Source: Paramecium sonneborni
Taxonomy: Eukaryota; Ciliophora; Oligohymenophorea; Peniculida; Parameciidae
Direction of reading: 5' to 3'
NCBI GenBank assembly: GCA_905182985.1
Contig: CAJJDN010000147.1
Span: 62,001-126,000, forward strand
Length of the DNA stretch: 64,000 bases
The notes below the pieces were generated by a model. That model had not been told where the DNA came from, ran no database searches, and saw only the letters and a list, made by a program, of their open reading frames with translations. Numbering within the stretch: the first letter of the stretch is position 1; each line of letters begins with the position of its first letter. Positions 24,365 through 36,583 of this stretch are shown one piece after another. The position numbers and the translations under genes are program-made.

Positions 24365-25865
24365 TCACACTTACCAATTATGCAACATAATTTTTTGTAA
24401 TGATAACAATGCATTTTCTCTAATGCTCTAATCATCACTTCTAGCTTGTCTCATAATTTCTTGTTTTGCATTCAATTACTCCAAAACACTATCAATAATA
24501 ATTCATCACATTACACTTTTCCAAATGGATGGAATCTACAAAACTCTCCTAAATCATAACAAGCTACAGCTACATTTTAATTATTATTTGATTTTAAGAT
24601 ATCTGCTAATTTTCTATAATTTATTATCTATTTATTTATATACCTTATAAGTAAGAAATCATTCTCTTCAAACTTCTTAACATTCTCCTTCCAGAATTTC
24701 TCTGAATGCACTGGACTCCAATTTAAATTCTGAGCATTTAATTCCTTCACATATTTTTCAAAAGAACTTATATTTAAATCAATATCTATACGTTAAGATC
24801 TTCATATTCTTTTCCAATATTTCACCAACGTATTTGATATCATCAATTAAATCTTAATCTTTTAGGTTTCCTTTTAATAACAAGTCCACCACTTTGATTA
24901 ATCCATTATCAACCATTAATTCAATACATTAAGGTGATACATCAACTAAATTCTTGAAGCAAGCAAATGAAACTCTTAATATTTTCTCTCTGGATATCTT
25001 TTAAACTGATTCGATAATCATTCTTATCAAACCAATTTAAGGATCATTAAAAAATTATAAGGATTCATTTGTAAAACTTAATAACCACATTGCCAAAATT
25101 GTGTAATAAGCTATATGTAAATCTGTTGGGTAATTAGCCAACATATTTGATATTCTATATTTTAATGATTAATTGTTACATTTTGATACCACCACTTTTT
25201 ACAAATTATATTGCTAATGAATCATGCTTAAGAAAATGAACACATATTGGCATAATCATCTAATCTGAAATCCTCAATTTATTTCCTACATTTTTTATAT
25301 ATTTTTGTACATACCTATACCACCTAAAAATAAAATCACCCATTCTTTTGCTTCATTTCCTCCTTCTTCTGCTATGATCATTGTGGCTATCTTAGCTGCT
25401 GCCTCATATACCACTCTATCATATCCATCAAGAAATAAGAATTATTTTAACTTTGGTACAACCTAAGGTGTTAAAGCTCGCATAAATTGTTTGAAAAGTC
25501 TTTGATTCTCTATTTCTTTATTTCATATTTATACCTGATATTATAGCTTCTACTGTTGTCAACACATATGTCATCAAAGGCTTATCATGTGCAACATTCT
25601 CAATTATGTCTAATAGCATCTAAAATACACCAACAGAGTCTGTTTCCAACAACTTTTTTTGGTCTTATAACTAATCAATCTATTTAATCAATACTTTTGC
25701 TTGTGTAAATTTTATAAACATGTCTTTTGTGTCCTTCTTAATTGATTTACCATGTTGATCCAATTGTTTGAAGCAGTCTTCACATTCCTTCAATACTTTA
25801 TTTAATAATTGTTCCTATTGGTAAAATATTATTGACTGGCAGAAGAATTTCCTGTTTCTAAACAT
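24365..25865 (-). CDS. ATP6V1H: V-type proton ATPase subunit H
   Basis: Subunit H regulates the V1 sector of the vacuolar proton pump and is built of HEAT/armadillo repeats. Six introns (25, 29, 25, 25, 30 and 26 nt) yield 446 aa from ATG 25865 to TGA 24365; usual length is ~480. Diagnostic segments are YEAAAKIATMIIAEEG, HIAYYTILAMWLLSFTNE, EKILRVSFACFKNLVDVSP, and the C-terminus LNWSPVHSEKFWKENVKKFEE ... ACYDLGEFCRFHPFGK, VVLEQLNAKQEIM, ENALLSLQKIMLHNW. The N-terminus is uncertain: upstream, near 25960-26060, a frame reading KFNRERIKSNK resembles the conserved start of subunit H, so a further 5' exon is likely. Confidence 0.9.
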
Positions 25866-26065
25866 ATATTAATTATAAGATTTATATTTTATTTTTGTTT
25901 ATTGCATATTTTATAGACTATTCCTAAATCATTACAAACTAATCTAACTTATTAGATTTTATTCTTTCTCTATTGAATTTCTCTTATTCTTAAAAACTAA
26001 ATTTTATTTATTCACATTCATTTAAATTATTTTATTTATCATTAAAAAATAAAATAACATATATG

Positions 26066-28205
26066 AATGATACTCATAAAAATTGATAAATTTGAAAATC
26101 ATATCTTTTTTTGGCCCATTTTAAAGACTTTGAACTCCCCTTCATACAGTTAATAAGTTTATTGATAAACTTAATAAATTAAAATTGAATAATTAATTAT
26201 TAATTATAAATAATAAACATAAATCATTTTTAATTTATTTACTGTGTTGATTAAGACCAGATTATATACTCAATGCATTTTTAAATTAGAAGTATAATAT
26301 ATAAACTAAAATACTTTTTCAACTTTTCCTGGTTCACTTGAATCAGAAAAGGAATGACTAAATTTAAGAAGTTATAATGTAGATTTTGAAAATATTTTAA
26401 TTAATTCAATTTAAAAAGTCATCTATGTATGAAATTCTTGCATAATGAGAATAATTTAATAAACATCATAACATAACTTTACTCTTCCTCTTTTTGGATT
26501 TATTTATTTGACTATTGTGAACATTTTTGTTTTTGTTGTTTTTAACTAAAATGTGAAAATAACGATTGAGACATGAATTTTTTCATTTATACAGAGTACA
26601 TGAGATCTTAGTCTTAAAATCTAAATCAGTTCTCCTAAGTCAAAATTGGATAATTTAATAAATATTGAAATCGAGTAGGATTATGATATAGAGACATTTT
26701 CAAATAAATAAAAAAACCAAAAATGATCATTGGCATCATAAGATTAAGAATTATTCTAAAATTTTTCATGAAAAGAAAAAAAATATCTAAAATATCAATG
26801 TTAATGTGTAATATCATAAATGGGATTGAAATCAAAAAAATAAGTCTGCATACTTTTCTGCCTTTTCAAGAGGCTTTATAATAATTATAAATAAAATAAT
26901 GCTTTCATGGCATTTTTGTTTATTTTTTTATAATCTATGTAAATTGAAACAATGCAATATGTTAATTATATTCATTTATGCCTAGTTAATTCTTTTAAGA
27001 AAAACCTTAGCTTTCCATACATATACAAAAATTACCGTTAATATAAAACCCAATTCATAAAAACCGCAAAAAATAACAAATTTAATTTAAAAAAATTTGT
27101 CATAAATGAATATAATCAGTCTTATATCAATTAAGATAGATTTTTTTATTCATTAATATCTTAACGTTCAAAAAGGCTCCAATATTTATGCAAATTCGAC
27201 TCAAGCATAAAATTTCTTTTCTTGCTCTGGACAAACTAACATTAGAAAAATTCCTTATTTTTTTTCTTAATTTCAATATTCATAAAAAATTAAGGTGATT
27301 AAAAATGCTTTTCTGAAAGGAAAATCAAATTAATAAATCTATTCGGTATGAAAAATCAAAGTTACATTCCCTCTCTCTTGTGAAGTTTACTTAAGCTTCT
27401 TGTTAAATATTTGATGGTGTTAGGCAATTTCTTATGTAATAATGGTAAATTTTACTAAATTCAAATTTTTTAAGATTTTTTTTTCTTAAAAATTGCTCAT
27501 AAAAATTTAAATCTTGCTAAAAAATTTTCAACGAAAATTAATTTAAGATGATAAAAATTAAACTCTTAGCCTTCTTTCAAATTTAATGGAATAATATAAC
27601 AGAGAAAATTGTTAAAGAGTAATTTGCATAGTTATAATAAATAAATTTTGTTAATTCTCTTTTTATACTTAGAAATTATTATAAAATTTGAAGTAAGTTA
27701 TCATCATATAATTTGATGTTTTCAAATCAAGCATAAGCATGCATAAATATAAGAATATAATAATAAATAAATTGCATATGATTCTTAAATTTTAAAAATA
27801 GAAATAGGTACAATTAAAGAAACTTTTTAAGGATTAATAAAAAAGCGATAATTATACATAGAGGTTTAAATCAAAAAAATTACCATTTTATTGCAATCAA
27901 TAAGTCAACTTTATAAATAAAGGATTAGGAAAATTAAAAAAACTAGGTAAAATAATTAATTTATTAAGAAAAAAGATTTTAGAAGTAAAGTATTAATTTG
28001 TTAGAAAAAGATTAAAAATAGGCTAATAGATTTATACAAGAAAAAACAAAGTCTTGTATAACATAATTATTTAGATAAAAAAAATACATTCACAAAAGGT
28101 TTAGAAGTTCATGAGTTTTCGAAAGGAGAATAAAATTATTTAAACATACGTATTGTATATGAAAAAGAAAAACATTAGAATATATCAACGATAAAACTTT
28201 TAAGA
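26066..28205. other. Gene-poor stretch
   Basis: Long AT-rich interval. A minus-strand ORF at 26635-26835 is hydrophobic and very weakly resembles the RBR membrane tail, but TGA codons flank it. Nothing else is supported. Confidence 0.5.
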
Positions 28206-29030
28206 ATGAATAGAAATGAATAAGCATTAGAATATATAGATTAAGCTATTAATAAAAATTCTGATAAAGATGAATATTATGCAGTCAAAGGTAAATAAAA
28301 AAATATTTAAATTAAGCTTCTATACTTTTTCAATTAAATAGAAATGAGGAAGCACTAGAATAATTTGGTTATGCTATTCACAAGAATCCTGATATAGATA
28401 AATATTATGCTTCCAAAGGTAAATAAAAAAATATTTATAAAAGCTAAAACACTTTTAAATATGAATAGAATTGAAGAAGCTTTAGAATTTTTTTGATTAC
28501 TCAAATCCTGATAAGGATAGTTATTATGCACTCAAAGGTTAATTGAAATTAATAAAAGAAACTCATACACTTATGTAAATAAATCGAAATGAAGAAGCTT
28601 TAGAATTTTTTGAATATGCTATTAATAGAAATCCTGATGATGATATCAATTATGCATTCAAAGGTAAATTGAAAATAAAAAATAAAAAATAAAGCTCATG
28701 CACTAATGATAATGAATCGAAATGAAGAAGCATTAAAATATATTGATTATGCTATTAAAAGAAATCCTACTGAGATAAATTATTATTCATAAAAAGGTAA
28801 ATTAAAAAATAGTAAATATAGAGGAAATATTATTCTAACTAAATAGAAATAAAGAAATATTGGATTATTAATCTTTAGCATTTTAGAAAAAGAATGAAAA
28901 TTCTGATTTTTTAACTCATAAATGGATGTCATATATTTATTAATCAATATCAAATTCTTCATGCTAGTTCAACGTTGACGAAGTAGCTTTATATAGATCC
29001 TCTTTTTATTAATCATTCCAAAATAATTGA
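28206..29030 (+). pseudogene. TPR protein, one intron per repeat, one frameshift
   Basis: Five consecutive ~34-residue TPR units, each with the pattern NRNEEALEFFEYAINRNPD...YAFKG, are separated by introns of 26, 25, 21, 31 and 25 nt (28291-28316, 28419-28443, 28538-28558, 28664-28694, 28797-28821). All introns sit at the same phase, inside the terminal Gly codon. Exons 2, 4 and 5 are 102, 105 and 102 nt. Exon 3 is 94 nt: it has one extra T in a T7 run, breaking the frame, and its repeat is shortened. The last exon has a diverged repeat and ends at TGA 29028. The 5' end is probably missing or unclear (first Met at 28206). It would be a protein-binding scaffold; partner unknown. Confidence 0.65.
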
Positions 29031-29944
29031 AATTTATTTAGAAATTGTAGATTGAATCACCTCATTTTTAATTAATATTAAATTTGATAGAGAAAAAATA
29101 TATAAGTGTTAAATATGATATTCTTAAGAGTTTTATTTTTGGTTTTTTAAGTTTTTTTCTTTTTATACCTAGATTATTAGATTTGTAATAGTTTGAGAGT
29201 TTTTAATAAATTTTTCTGATTTAGATTTCAAAAATAATTTACATTTGGAAGAAATTAGAATCACAAGAATTATTAAAATTATTGATTAAATATTTATAAG
29301 ATTATAAAAACAATAATTTAATATATATTTTAATATAAATGATAAAGTTGTTCATAGTTATAGTGATTCTGAAAATAAGCTTGTATTGTTGAATGATAAG
29401 TATTTTTGAAAAAGAAAGCAACTAAATAATCTCTTGAGTAAAAGAATACTTCAGAATACTCAAATAATTCTACTTACACTTAAGTATCGAACGCGTCAAA
29501 ATAAATTGCTCAATATAAGGCAAGTTAAGCAAAAAAAATGTCTAATTTAAAAAAGTTGTAAAAGTTGCGAAGTATTTAAATTAAGGAATGTTGTGATATT
29601 TGAGGATTTAGATGATTCTATTGAAATTAATTCTTATAAAGATAATATTTGATATATTTTATTAAATATTAAAAGGTGAGATTATAATTATATTTTTAAT
29701 AATCAAATTATAATGGTAAAGAATGTCTTAATTATGAAGAAAAGGATAATAATTTTGAATTTCTAAATAAATTAAATATGTCAATATTTTTGGACTTTAT
29801 GATTTGTTATTTTAATTAAATAAATATATCGTTAAATGCTAAAGACTTGGCTGGAAAAATCCTAAAGACCATTGGACATAAATTTAGATATTAAAACATT
29901 TAGAAATCAAGTAAAAGATAGATTTGTCTCACCTTTATAATACA
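29031..29944. other. Spacer with decayed coding-like pieces
   Basis: Around 29336-29600 one frame reads SDSENKLVLLNDKYF, breaks at a T run, and continues in another with KNTSEYSNNSTYTQVSNAS and KKMSNLKKLQKLRS. This looks like a fragment of an old gene but has no start or recognisable domain. Confidence 0.3.
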
Positions 29945-30451
29945 ATGCAGACTCTGGATAGAAGCAATTTAATTCTTTTAGGTAAAACGATAATTTAAGG
30001 CAGAAAGGAAAGTATGCCAACAATTCCTTCATTTGATAATCTATAAGCTAGAATAAGGGATTTTTCATACACAAGACTTTAATCTACTTCATCTCTTCTA
30101 TGTAAATCATCAGCAACAAAAAAGTAATAAGAATAGTCTCCTTAAAGAACAAAAACAATTAGGTAATATGTAATTGAGTCTTAGTTTTATGAATTTTAGA
30201 AACAATATTCAGAATTAAAGATAACAATCAACAATTTATTAATCAATAGAATTAAAATAGAAAACTTAATAAAAACGATCTTTAGTTGAGAATGTATAAT
30301 TAAATGAAATAGTATCTTTAAGAAATAAGATCGAATCGTCATACTCAAGCAAAAGCTCACTAGGATCAAAGTATATAGATCTTAATATATTATTAGTTAT
30401 GTTAGTGAACTTGTAAAATTGGCTTAAGCAATTACAAATGCTTTGAAATGA
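29945..30451 (+). CDS. Small Ser/Gln-rich protein, about 152 aa
   Basis: ATG 29945, TGA 30449. Introns of about 22 nt (starting GTAATATGTAATTG) and 26 nt (starting GTATATAGATC) give 153 codons. It begins MQTLDRSNLILLG, continues IPSFDNLQARIRDFSYTRL, and ends in a helix, VSELVKLAQAITNALK. Intron boundaries are my best fit and the first could be placed differently. No family recognised. The first 30 bases resemble a stretch of the eIF4E-like exon at 6251-6273. Confidence 0.45.
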
Positions 30452-30507
30452 GTCTAATTTAGTTATAAGATTATGACACAATATAAAATAAAATAATATA
30501 ATAATTT

Positions 30508-31794
30508 ATGAAAAAAAATTAATATCAAATCAAGGTGACATAAGATAGTACACCAACAATTGAAAACATAATATAATAGGATATCTTATCTGTTCCAAAA
30601 AGGATAAAAATGGCAAGAAAATCTAAAGTGAGATTTGCTATGGATCCTTTAGAGAATGAATGTCCTTTAGAGTAGCCAAATCCATTTATCTTTAATGAAT
30701 AATTATAGCATAGTTTTAGAGATTATTTAGAAGGATAAAAAACAGCCTTAAACTTAGTTAACGAATGTAATCATGTTATTGGTCAGACTCATAAAATGGA
30801 TCAATTTAAACTATTTTCAAATGTAAATCGATTTAGAACTTAATTGAAATAAAGATCTTCAATTAGAATGTTTATGTAGTAATAAAATTAATATGCTGAT
30901 GATGTTGTATTACGTAAGATCAAAGTTTAAGAAAGATATAATAAAATCAGATAATTAATTTAATAAAAAATGAAATCAACAAATAAAAATGATTCTTTAA
31001 AAGATGTGTAAATGTTTAAACATTTATTTGATACATATGAAAAAAATGTAAATAAAATTAAATCAAAAAATTTACTATCTGAAAAGGCTGATGGAATAAG
31101 AGAATATGATTAAATAAAGTATTAAAAAAATCCAACAGGATCTCTTAGGGTTCGAGTAGATACTGATAAATAGTAAATTCCTTTATAAAGAAGAGTGAAG
31201 ACTCTACCTTAATAATCTACACTTCATTAAACAATGAAAAAATAGAGAGAGAAAATGAATACTAAATTAACAGAGTTTTTAGAACATGATTAAAATTAAG
31301 AAAGAAATTTATAAATTAAAGCAAGAAGAAATTTAATTAGAGATTTAAAAAAAGGAGAGGAAAGATTTCATTCTTTTGAACCAAATTAATATAATTTAAC
31401 TGATCCTCTTAGTAAAGATGTGAAATTATATGCTTATATGTTTATGAAATAAACTAAGGATGATCCTATTAAAAAACAATAAAATCATTTGAATATTCTT
31501 TCTCGAAGTGAAAGAACTTAAAATCATTAAAATAGACATTATTTAGCTAATTTTAAGGATTAATTATCAAACTCTCGAGATTAGAGTTTAGATGAAGATT
31601 CATCATATAATTCTATGTTAGAAATTAATATTGATAATTTGTACAAAAGAAGTGCAGATTTATAAAGTAAGATATTAAATACTAAATCTGAGAAATTATT
31701 AAAAAGAATAAGATAATTTTAGAAGGTTAAACAATTGACTGCTCAAATAATTAAAGTGAATGAGCTTAAACTCTCGAATATTAAATTATTATGA
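30508..31794 (+). CDS. Basic Gln-rich coiled-coil protein, 428 aa
   Basis: Single intronless frame of 429 codons, ATG 30508 to TGA 31792. Mixed charged helices (VQERYNKIRQLIQQKMK, EKMNTKLTEFLEHDQ, ARRNLIRDLKKGEERF) and a C-terminal coiled coil (KLLKRIRQFQKVKQLTAQ). No known domain recognised. It converges on the NEK kinase gene with only 20 bp between the two stop codons. The unbroken frame of this length makes it a confident gene of unknown role. Confidence 0.75.
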
Positions 31795-31814
31795 TATATA
31801 TATATACTTTACAT

Positions 31815-33319
31815 TCATTTATATATTTATTATCTTCCATAAATTCCTGCACTATATTATCTCTTCATTTATGTTGGTTTTCCCATATTATATTAAGGTT
31901 GTTACTAGCCTATTCTTTGTTATAAATAAGGATTTAGGTTATTTCTTGGTGAATTATCTCGAATTCCATAATTTTGTTTTAAATAAGTTGGTTTCGAATA
32001 TTATTATCCTTAATTTCTATTTAATAATAAGAATGTATAGAATACTATATTTTTTATTCCTGATACTAAATTTTTAATCCTTAATATTAAGGAGTTTATG
32101 GATGATATTAAAACTTTTAAGCTTAAGCACATTAAGGTTTAGCCAAAGGAGGTTTATTGTTTAATGGAGCACCTTATGATGGAACACTTATTAATTTCTT
32201 TCTGAGTGGTTATTCTTTTATTTCTTTATTTTCTAAGTTAATTTTAGGTTATTAAGAAATAGGATTATCTGTTTCAATTTTGAGTCCTTATGATGAATGA
32301 GATCTTTTAATTCTATTTTCATATTTAGGTTTAGGTAAATTATCTTTTAATTATTTTAAATTAAATGGAAGTTTAATAGTTTATAATAATTTAGCTTATT
32401 TAATACCATTTTATTCTATTTCTACTAATAAAGATCCACTATTTTTAATAACCTTAGGATTTTTAAGTATTTAATCACAATTAGGTCTATTTAATGGATC
32501 AACTTATAAAAGTAATTTAATAATATCTTATAGATCTTAACTAAATTTAGATGGAATAGGTTCATAATAGCCAGCTTAAATTTTTTTATTCAAAGACAAA
32601 AGATCAGGAGCTCTAAAAGGAGGTTAAAATGTAATTAATTCATATATAATACAGCCAATAGACCATATATCACAAGGCCATGAATATTATTCACCTTTCC
32701 AAACTTCTGGTGCAGCATAATCTATTAATAAAAGTAGATATATATATATATACATGGAGTTCCTGTTTGTGTTTTAGCATTCGCTCCATGAGTTACTTTA
32801 CTTATATTTAAATCTCCAATTTTATATATATTTCCTTAAGGAGTTTTAGATACAAAAACATTAGCAGATTTTAAATCTCTATGTAAAATACTATTGTCAT
32901 GTAATATTTTAACACCAAGTGTAATTTATGTTAAAATGTTCCAGATTTCAGTCTCTTATACTCCTCCTTACAACTTACCTTACTTTACAATTTGATTTAA
33001 ATCTCCACCTGATGCTAATTCCATTATGACATACAGAATTCTTCCATCTTAATCTATAAATGCATCCTTAAACTCTACAATATAAGGAGAATCTAAAGAT
33101 GCTAATATTCTTATTTCATTTAATGCATTCTCTCTCTCTTTTAAACTCTATTGTGATATATTCACCTTCTTCATTGCATAATATTGACCATCAGATTTTC
33201 TTTACACCTACATCCATCAATTCTCATCATACCTTGTATACTGAAGAGAATGAACCCTCTCCTAATTTCTCAAGGATGTTGAAATCCTATATTGTACTAT
33301 TAGAATATTATTATTGCAT
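31815..33319 (-). CDS. NEK-family serine/threonine kinase
   Basis: ATG 33319, TGA 31815. Introns of 25 nt, 32 nt (32722-32753) and 29 nt give 472 aa. The kinase domain starts FNILEKLGEGSFSSVYK with the glycine loop, then YYAMKKVNIS with the catalytic Lys. HRDLKSANVFVSK is the catalytic loop. IGDLNISK replaces DFG with DLN, as in many protist NEKs, and TQTGTPYYAAPEVW is the activation segment typical of the family. Subdomain IX reads DIWSIGCIIYELIT. The ~200-residue tail is Gln/Pro/Lys-rich. NEKs act in cilia and the cell cycle. The start chosen leaves 31 bp to the upstream gene's stop. Confidence 0.87.
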
Positions 33320-33350
33320 TCTATTTTAATTATAATCAATAACACTCTAT

Positions 33351-33764
33351 TCAAAAATAATCAAATTCCTAATATTCTTAATTCTCCCAAGGAGTAAATT
33401 CTAATGTAGGTTCACTCTTCTTCATTTTTATTCTTTATGATAATCTCCTCCTTTTTAAAGCAATTTATTTTACAACCACTTTTTACTTTTATATTATATT
33501 TGGCATCTATATTATATTTTCCTTATTTCCTAATATTGATCTACGAGGTAAAGGTGGCTTACTTATCTATTATACTTATGGAAGATGTTCCTCTTCTACT
33601 TCTGTCTTTGTTTCAAGTGAATTCCTTCTTTATCTCTACTTTTCTAATTTCAAATGAATTATCCTTAATGCATTCTCACTTGTCTTTCCTAATTATAATC
33701 CTTTATAATAATCCTGCTTTATTTCATTTATTTCGGTTATTTATTTTATTCTTTCTACTTTCAT
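33351..33764 (-). CDS. Small basic protein, 137 aa
   Basis: Intronless frame, ATG 33764 to TGA 33351. Sequence is basic with Arg/Lys clusters (VVVKQIALKRRRLSQRIK) and a more acidic end (LEFTPWENQEYQEF). No family recognised. It sits head-to-tail before the NEK gene, 31 bp apart, so its C-terminus could be mistaken for a frame-shifted NEK N-terminus. Hydrophobic ORFs on the opposite strand here are shadows. Confidence 0.62.
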
Positions 33765-35345
33765 TGATGTTGATCTTTGTTCCTTATTAAAACCAAATAC
33801 AAAATTGTAAAAATTTTATCGTTGATTATATTGACAGTTTATCATTTAATTTATCAAAACTTAATTTTCACAAAAAAATACCTTTTAAAACTTATAAGTA
33901 TTAAACTTTCTCTCTATTATCTTCTATCAAATACATCTTTGCTTATAAATATCTATATTCTATTTACAAATATTATTCCAACCTTAATTTTAAATTTTAT
34001 TATGTATTTTCATATCAATCAAATTTATTCTAAATTTATCTATTTTTGAGTTTTTTCAATATATTTTTCGTTTTCTCGTTTTTAATTATTCCTTCAAAGC
34101 TATAGTTAGTATTTAAAATAAAAAAATTTTTCCATTCTTAAAGATTTAATAAAATCATTCAAAATAGAATATATGTTTTGGTTTAAGTAATTTGATTCAT
34201 AAAAAAATTATCAGAAAACCATTTTGAACCATTTAATCTAATAATAGACAGTAAAGAAATTAAAAAATTGTTACAAATGTGATGAATAATAAATAAGTTA
34301 ATTTAATTTCTAAATTTTAATCTACTTACAATCAATAGAATCAATTTTAAATATAACTAAAAAATTATCACTAAAGCAATTATTTCAATCTATCCAAATT
34401 ATTCAATTAAAAATTAGATTTTAATGAAAAAAATTATAGAAGTAGAGATATATAATTACGGCATTACATCCATATCTTTTTAAACGAAATTTAATTTTAC
34501 AATTCTCAAGCTTATTTTAAATAGGTAAAGATAATCAATATCTTCAGTAAGTTAAAATTATTTTATTTAAAATTGGAAATTATAAATCCTAGAATATAAT
34601 AAATAATGATCACTCAATTTACAAATTGATTTTGAACAGATTTTAGACCCTAAATGATTATTTAAACTAAAGAATAATAAAATTAATTCATATTTTAGAA
34701 TTGTATTTTTTTTAAATATTAAAATCGTTTGAATAAAAATAAGGAGCAAGAGTAATTTTTATTTTTTTTAATAATTTTTTAGAAATTAACTTATGTAGTA
34801 TAAATCAGAATATTTTATGGAAAGCATAGTGTTAAGATGTATGATAAAATTTTTATTTTTAAAAAATTTTGTTCAAATTGAGGAGCTTTTTAATTGTTTA
34901 AAAAAATAAAATAAGAACGATTTTAGATTTAAAAAAAAAATTATTGAGAGCAATTTTCATGGAGTATTTGTTAGGTGTTGATTATAAAAATTGAAAAAAA
35001 ATTGAGTATAATTGAATATTGATAATTTTATGTTAGATATGATTTGATAGGATATTCCTTGATAATAATTATCAAATAAATGGTCAATAGATTGTGGTGA
35101 CATCTTTATTATTAATAAAGTAGTTCTCTATATGAGAAATATATAGTATAATAAAAAATATTATTTAGGTTTTGGTTCTAATATGAATAAGTATAATAGA
35201 GTAGGAAGACAATATTAAGGTATAATTGTATAAATTGATAGTTTAAGTAAGTGAATTGATTTGGAGAAAGGAAAGAATAATATAAATAAATAGATTATAG
35301 AAATGAAAATTAATATATATATAAAAAACATTAAATTTTTTATTA
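33765..35345. other. Intergenic, no gene seen
   Basis: About 1.6 kb without a supported gene. Long T-rich and A-rich stretches; TGA is frequent in the plus frames. Confidence 0.5.
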
Positions 35346-36512
35346 ATGAACAATAGTGAATATATAGTGAAATTTGTTACAAACTTACCTCAAGAATTTT
35401 AGATAAGCAATAACGAAATAGCTGTTGAAGGAAATATGAATTAAGGCGATCTTAGTTCTCTGATGTAATAATTATTGTCAGCTGAGAATCCTGATTAAGA
35501 ATATAATCAATAATTTGATTTTTTAGTAAATGGAATAAGTTTAAGATCTAGTTTACATGAATTGATAACATAAAATGAAATAGCAACTGAGAAAACATTG
35601 CAAATAGAATATTTATTTGCAGTGCCTGAACCAAGATTAAAATAAACAATTAATATGAATGATTGGATTGTCACAATAGGTAGATTGAATAATCAAATAT
35701 TAACATGTTTATCTAATGGTGATATAGTAGTTTGTAGTGAGAAGGGTAAGATTGTAAAGACTTATAAAACTAAATTGGCAAAGAGTTTTACAATTTATGA
35801 AAATATAATTATTTCAACTCATTGGGATTGTAGTGTTAGAGTTTAGAGAATTACAGATAAATTAGAATTGATAGCATAAGGTTATTTACCATCTTATGGA
35901 GAGTGTAGTTGTATAAATAGAAAGAATACAAATGAATTTTGTGTTGGAACTGCTAATGGAGAATTAGCATTTTTTGATCTTAGTACAGTTTAATAGTAAG
36001 TGATTGAAATGAAAGATAATTTTAAAGTACATTAATAATAAATAACATGTTGTTAATGGATTAGAAATAGTACTATTTTGACTGGATCATATGATCATTC
36101 AATTTGTATGTTTAATAAAAGAACAGGATCAATAAATAAATAATTATTTGCTAAAGATTCTGCTATCATTGGATTATGTTATTTAGAAATGAATTAATAA
36201 ATTGTATCTGTTCATGAAGATGGTTATTTAAAATTATGGGATAGTTTGAGTGAATAATTAATTAAGATTTATAAGAGTTCATTATCTTAATTAACATGTA
36301 TCTCTGTGAATCCTAATGGATAAATCATTGTGGTAATCTATTATTGTATTATTTAGACTTCAATGGATGGAAATGCATATCTTTGGGATTTAAGAGGAGA
36401 AGTACCATTATATTAATTGAATGGAGAAGGTAAAGCTTTAGCTTGTACATGGATTGATAATAAAATACTATTTGGAGGATCGACGAATAAATTATATGTT
36501 TATAATTGTTGA
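35346..36512 (+). CDS. WDR12: Ribosome biogenesis protein WDR12/Ytm1
   Basis: Member of the PeBoW complex (with Pes1 and Bop1) needed to mature the large ribosomal subunit in the nucleolus. ATG 35346, TGA 36510, one 24-nt intron (36333-36356), 380 aa. The N-terminal NLE ubiquitin-like domain reads VKFVTNLPQEF, FDFLVNGISLRSSLHELI, LQIEYLFAVPEPRL, followed by NDWIVTIGRLN. Seven-blade WD repeats follow, with recognisable units such as IISTHWDCSVRVQ, TGSYDHSICMFNKR and TSMDGNAYLWDLRG. Length is slightly below the usual 420-460, mostly through short linkers. Confidence 0.93.
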
Positions 36513-36583
36513 TAGCAATCATTATTTATTATTATTTATTATCTTATGTACATTATTCTTAATATATTAATTATATTTTAATA

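Noticed and set aside
26635..26835. Decayed copy of the RBR membrane tail
   Set aside because: Only a few residues (RKVC) and hydrophobicity are shared; too weak to claim homology.
33351..33425. A frame-shifted N-terminus of the NEK kinase
   Set aside because: This stretch belongs to the upstream 137-aa gene, which ends at its own TGA; NEK has its own ATG at 33319.
33437..34049. Plus-strand hydrophobic ORFs suggesting membrane proteins
   Set aside because: The first is the antisense of a basic 137-aa gene on the minus strand; the second is AT-rich and has no supporting motif.
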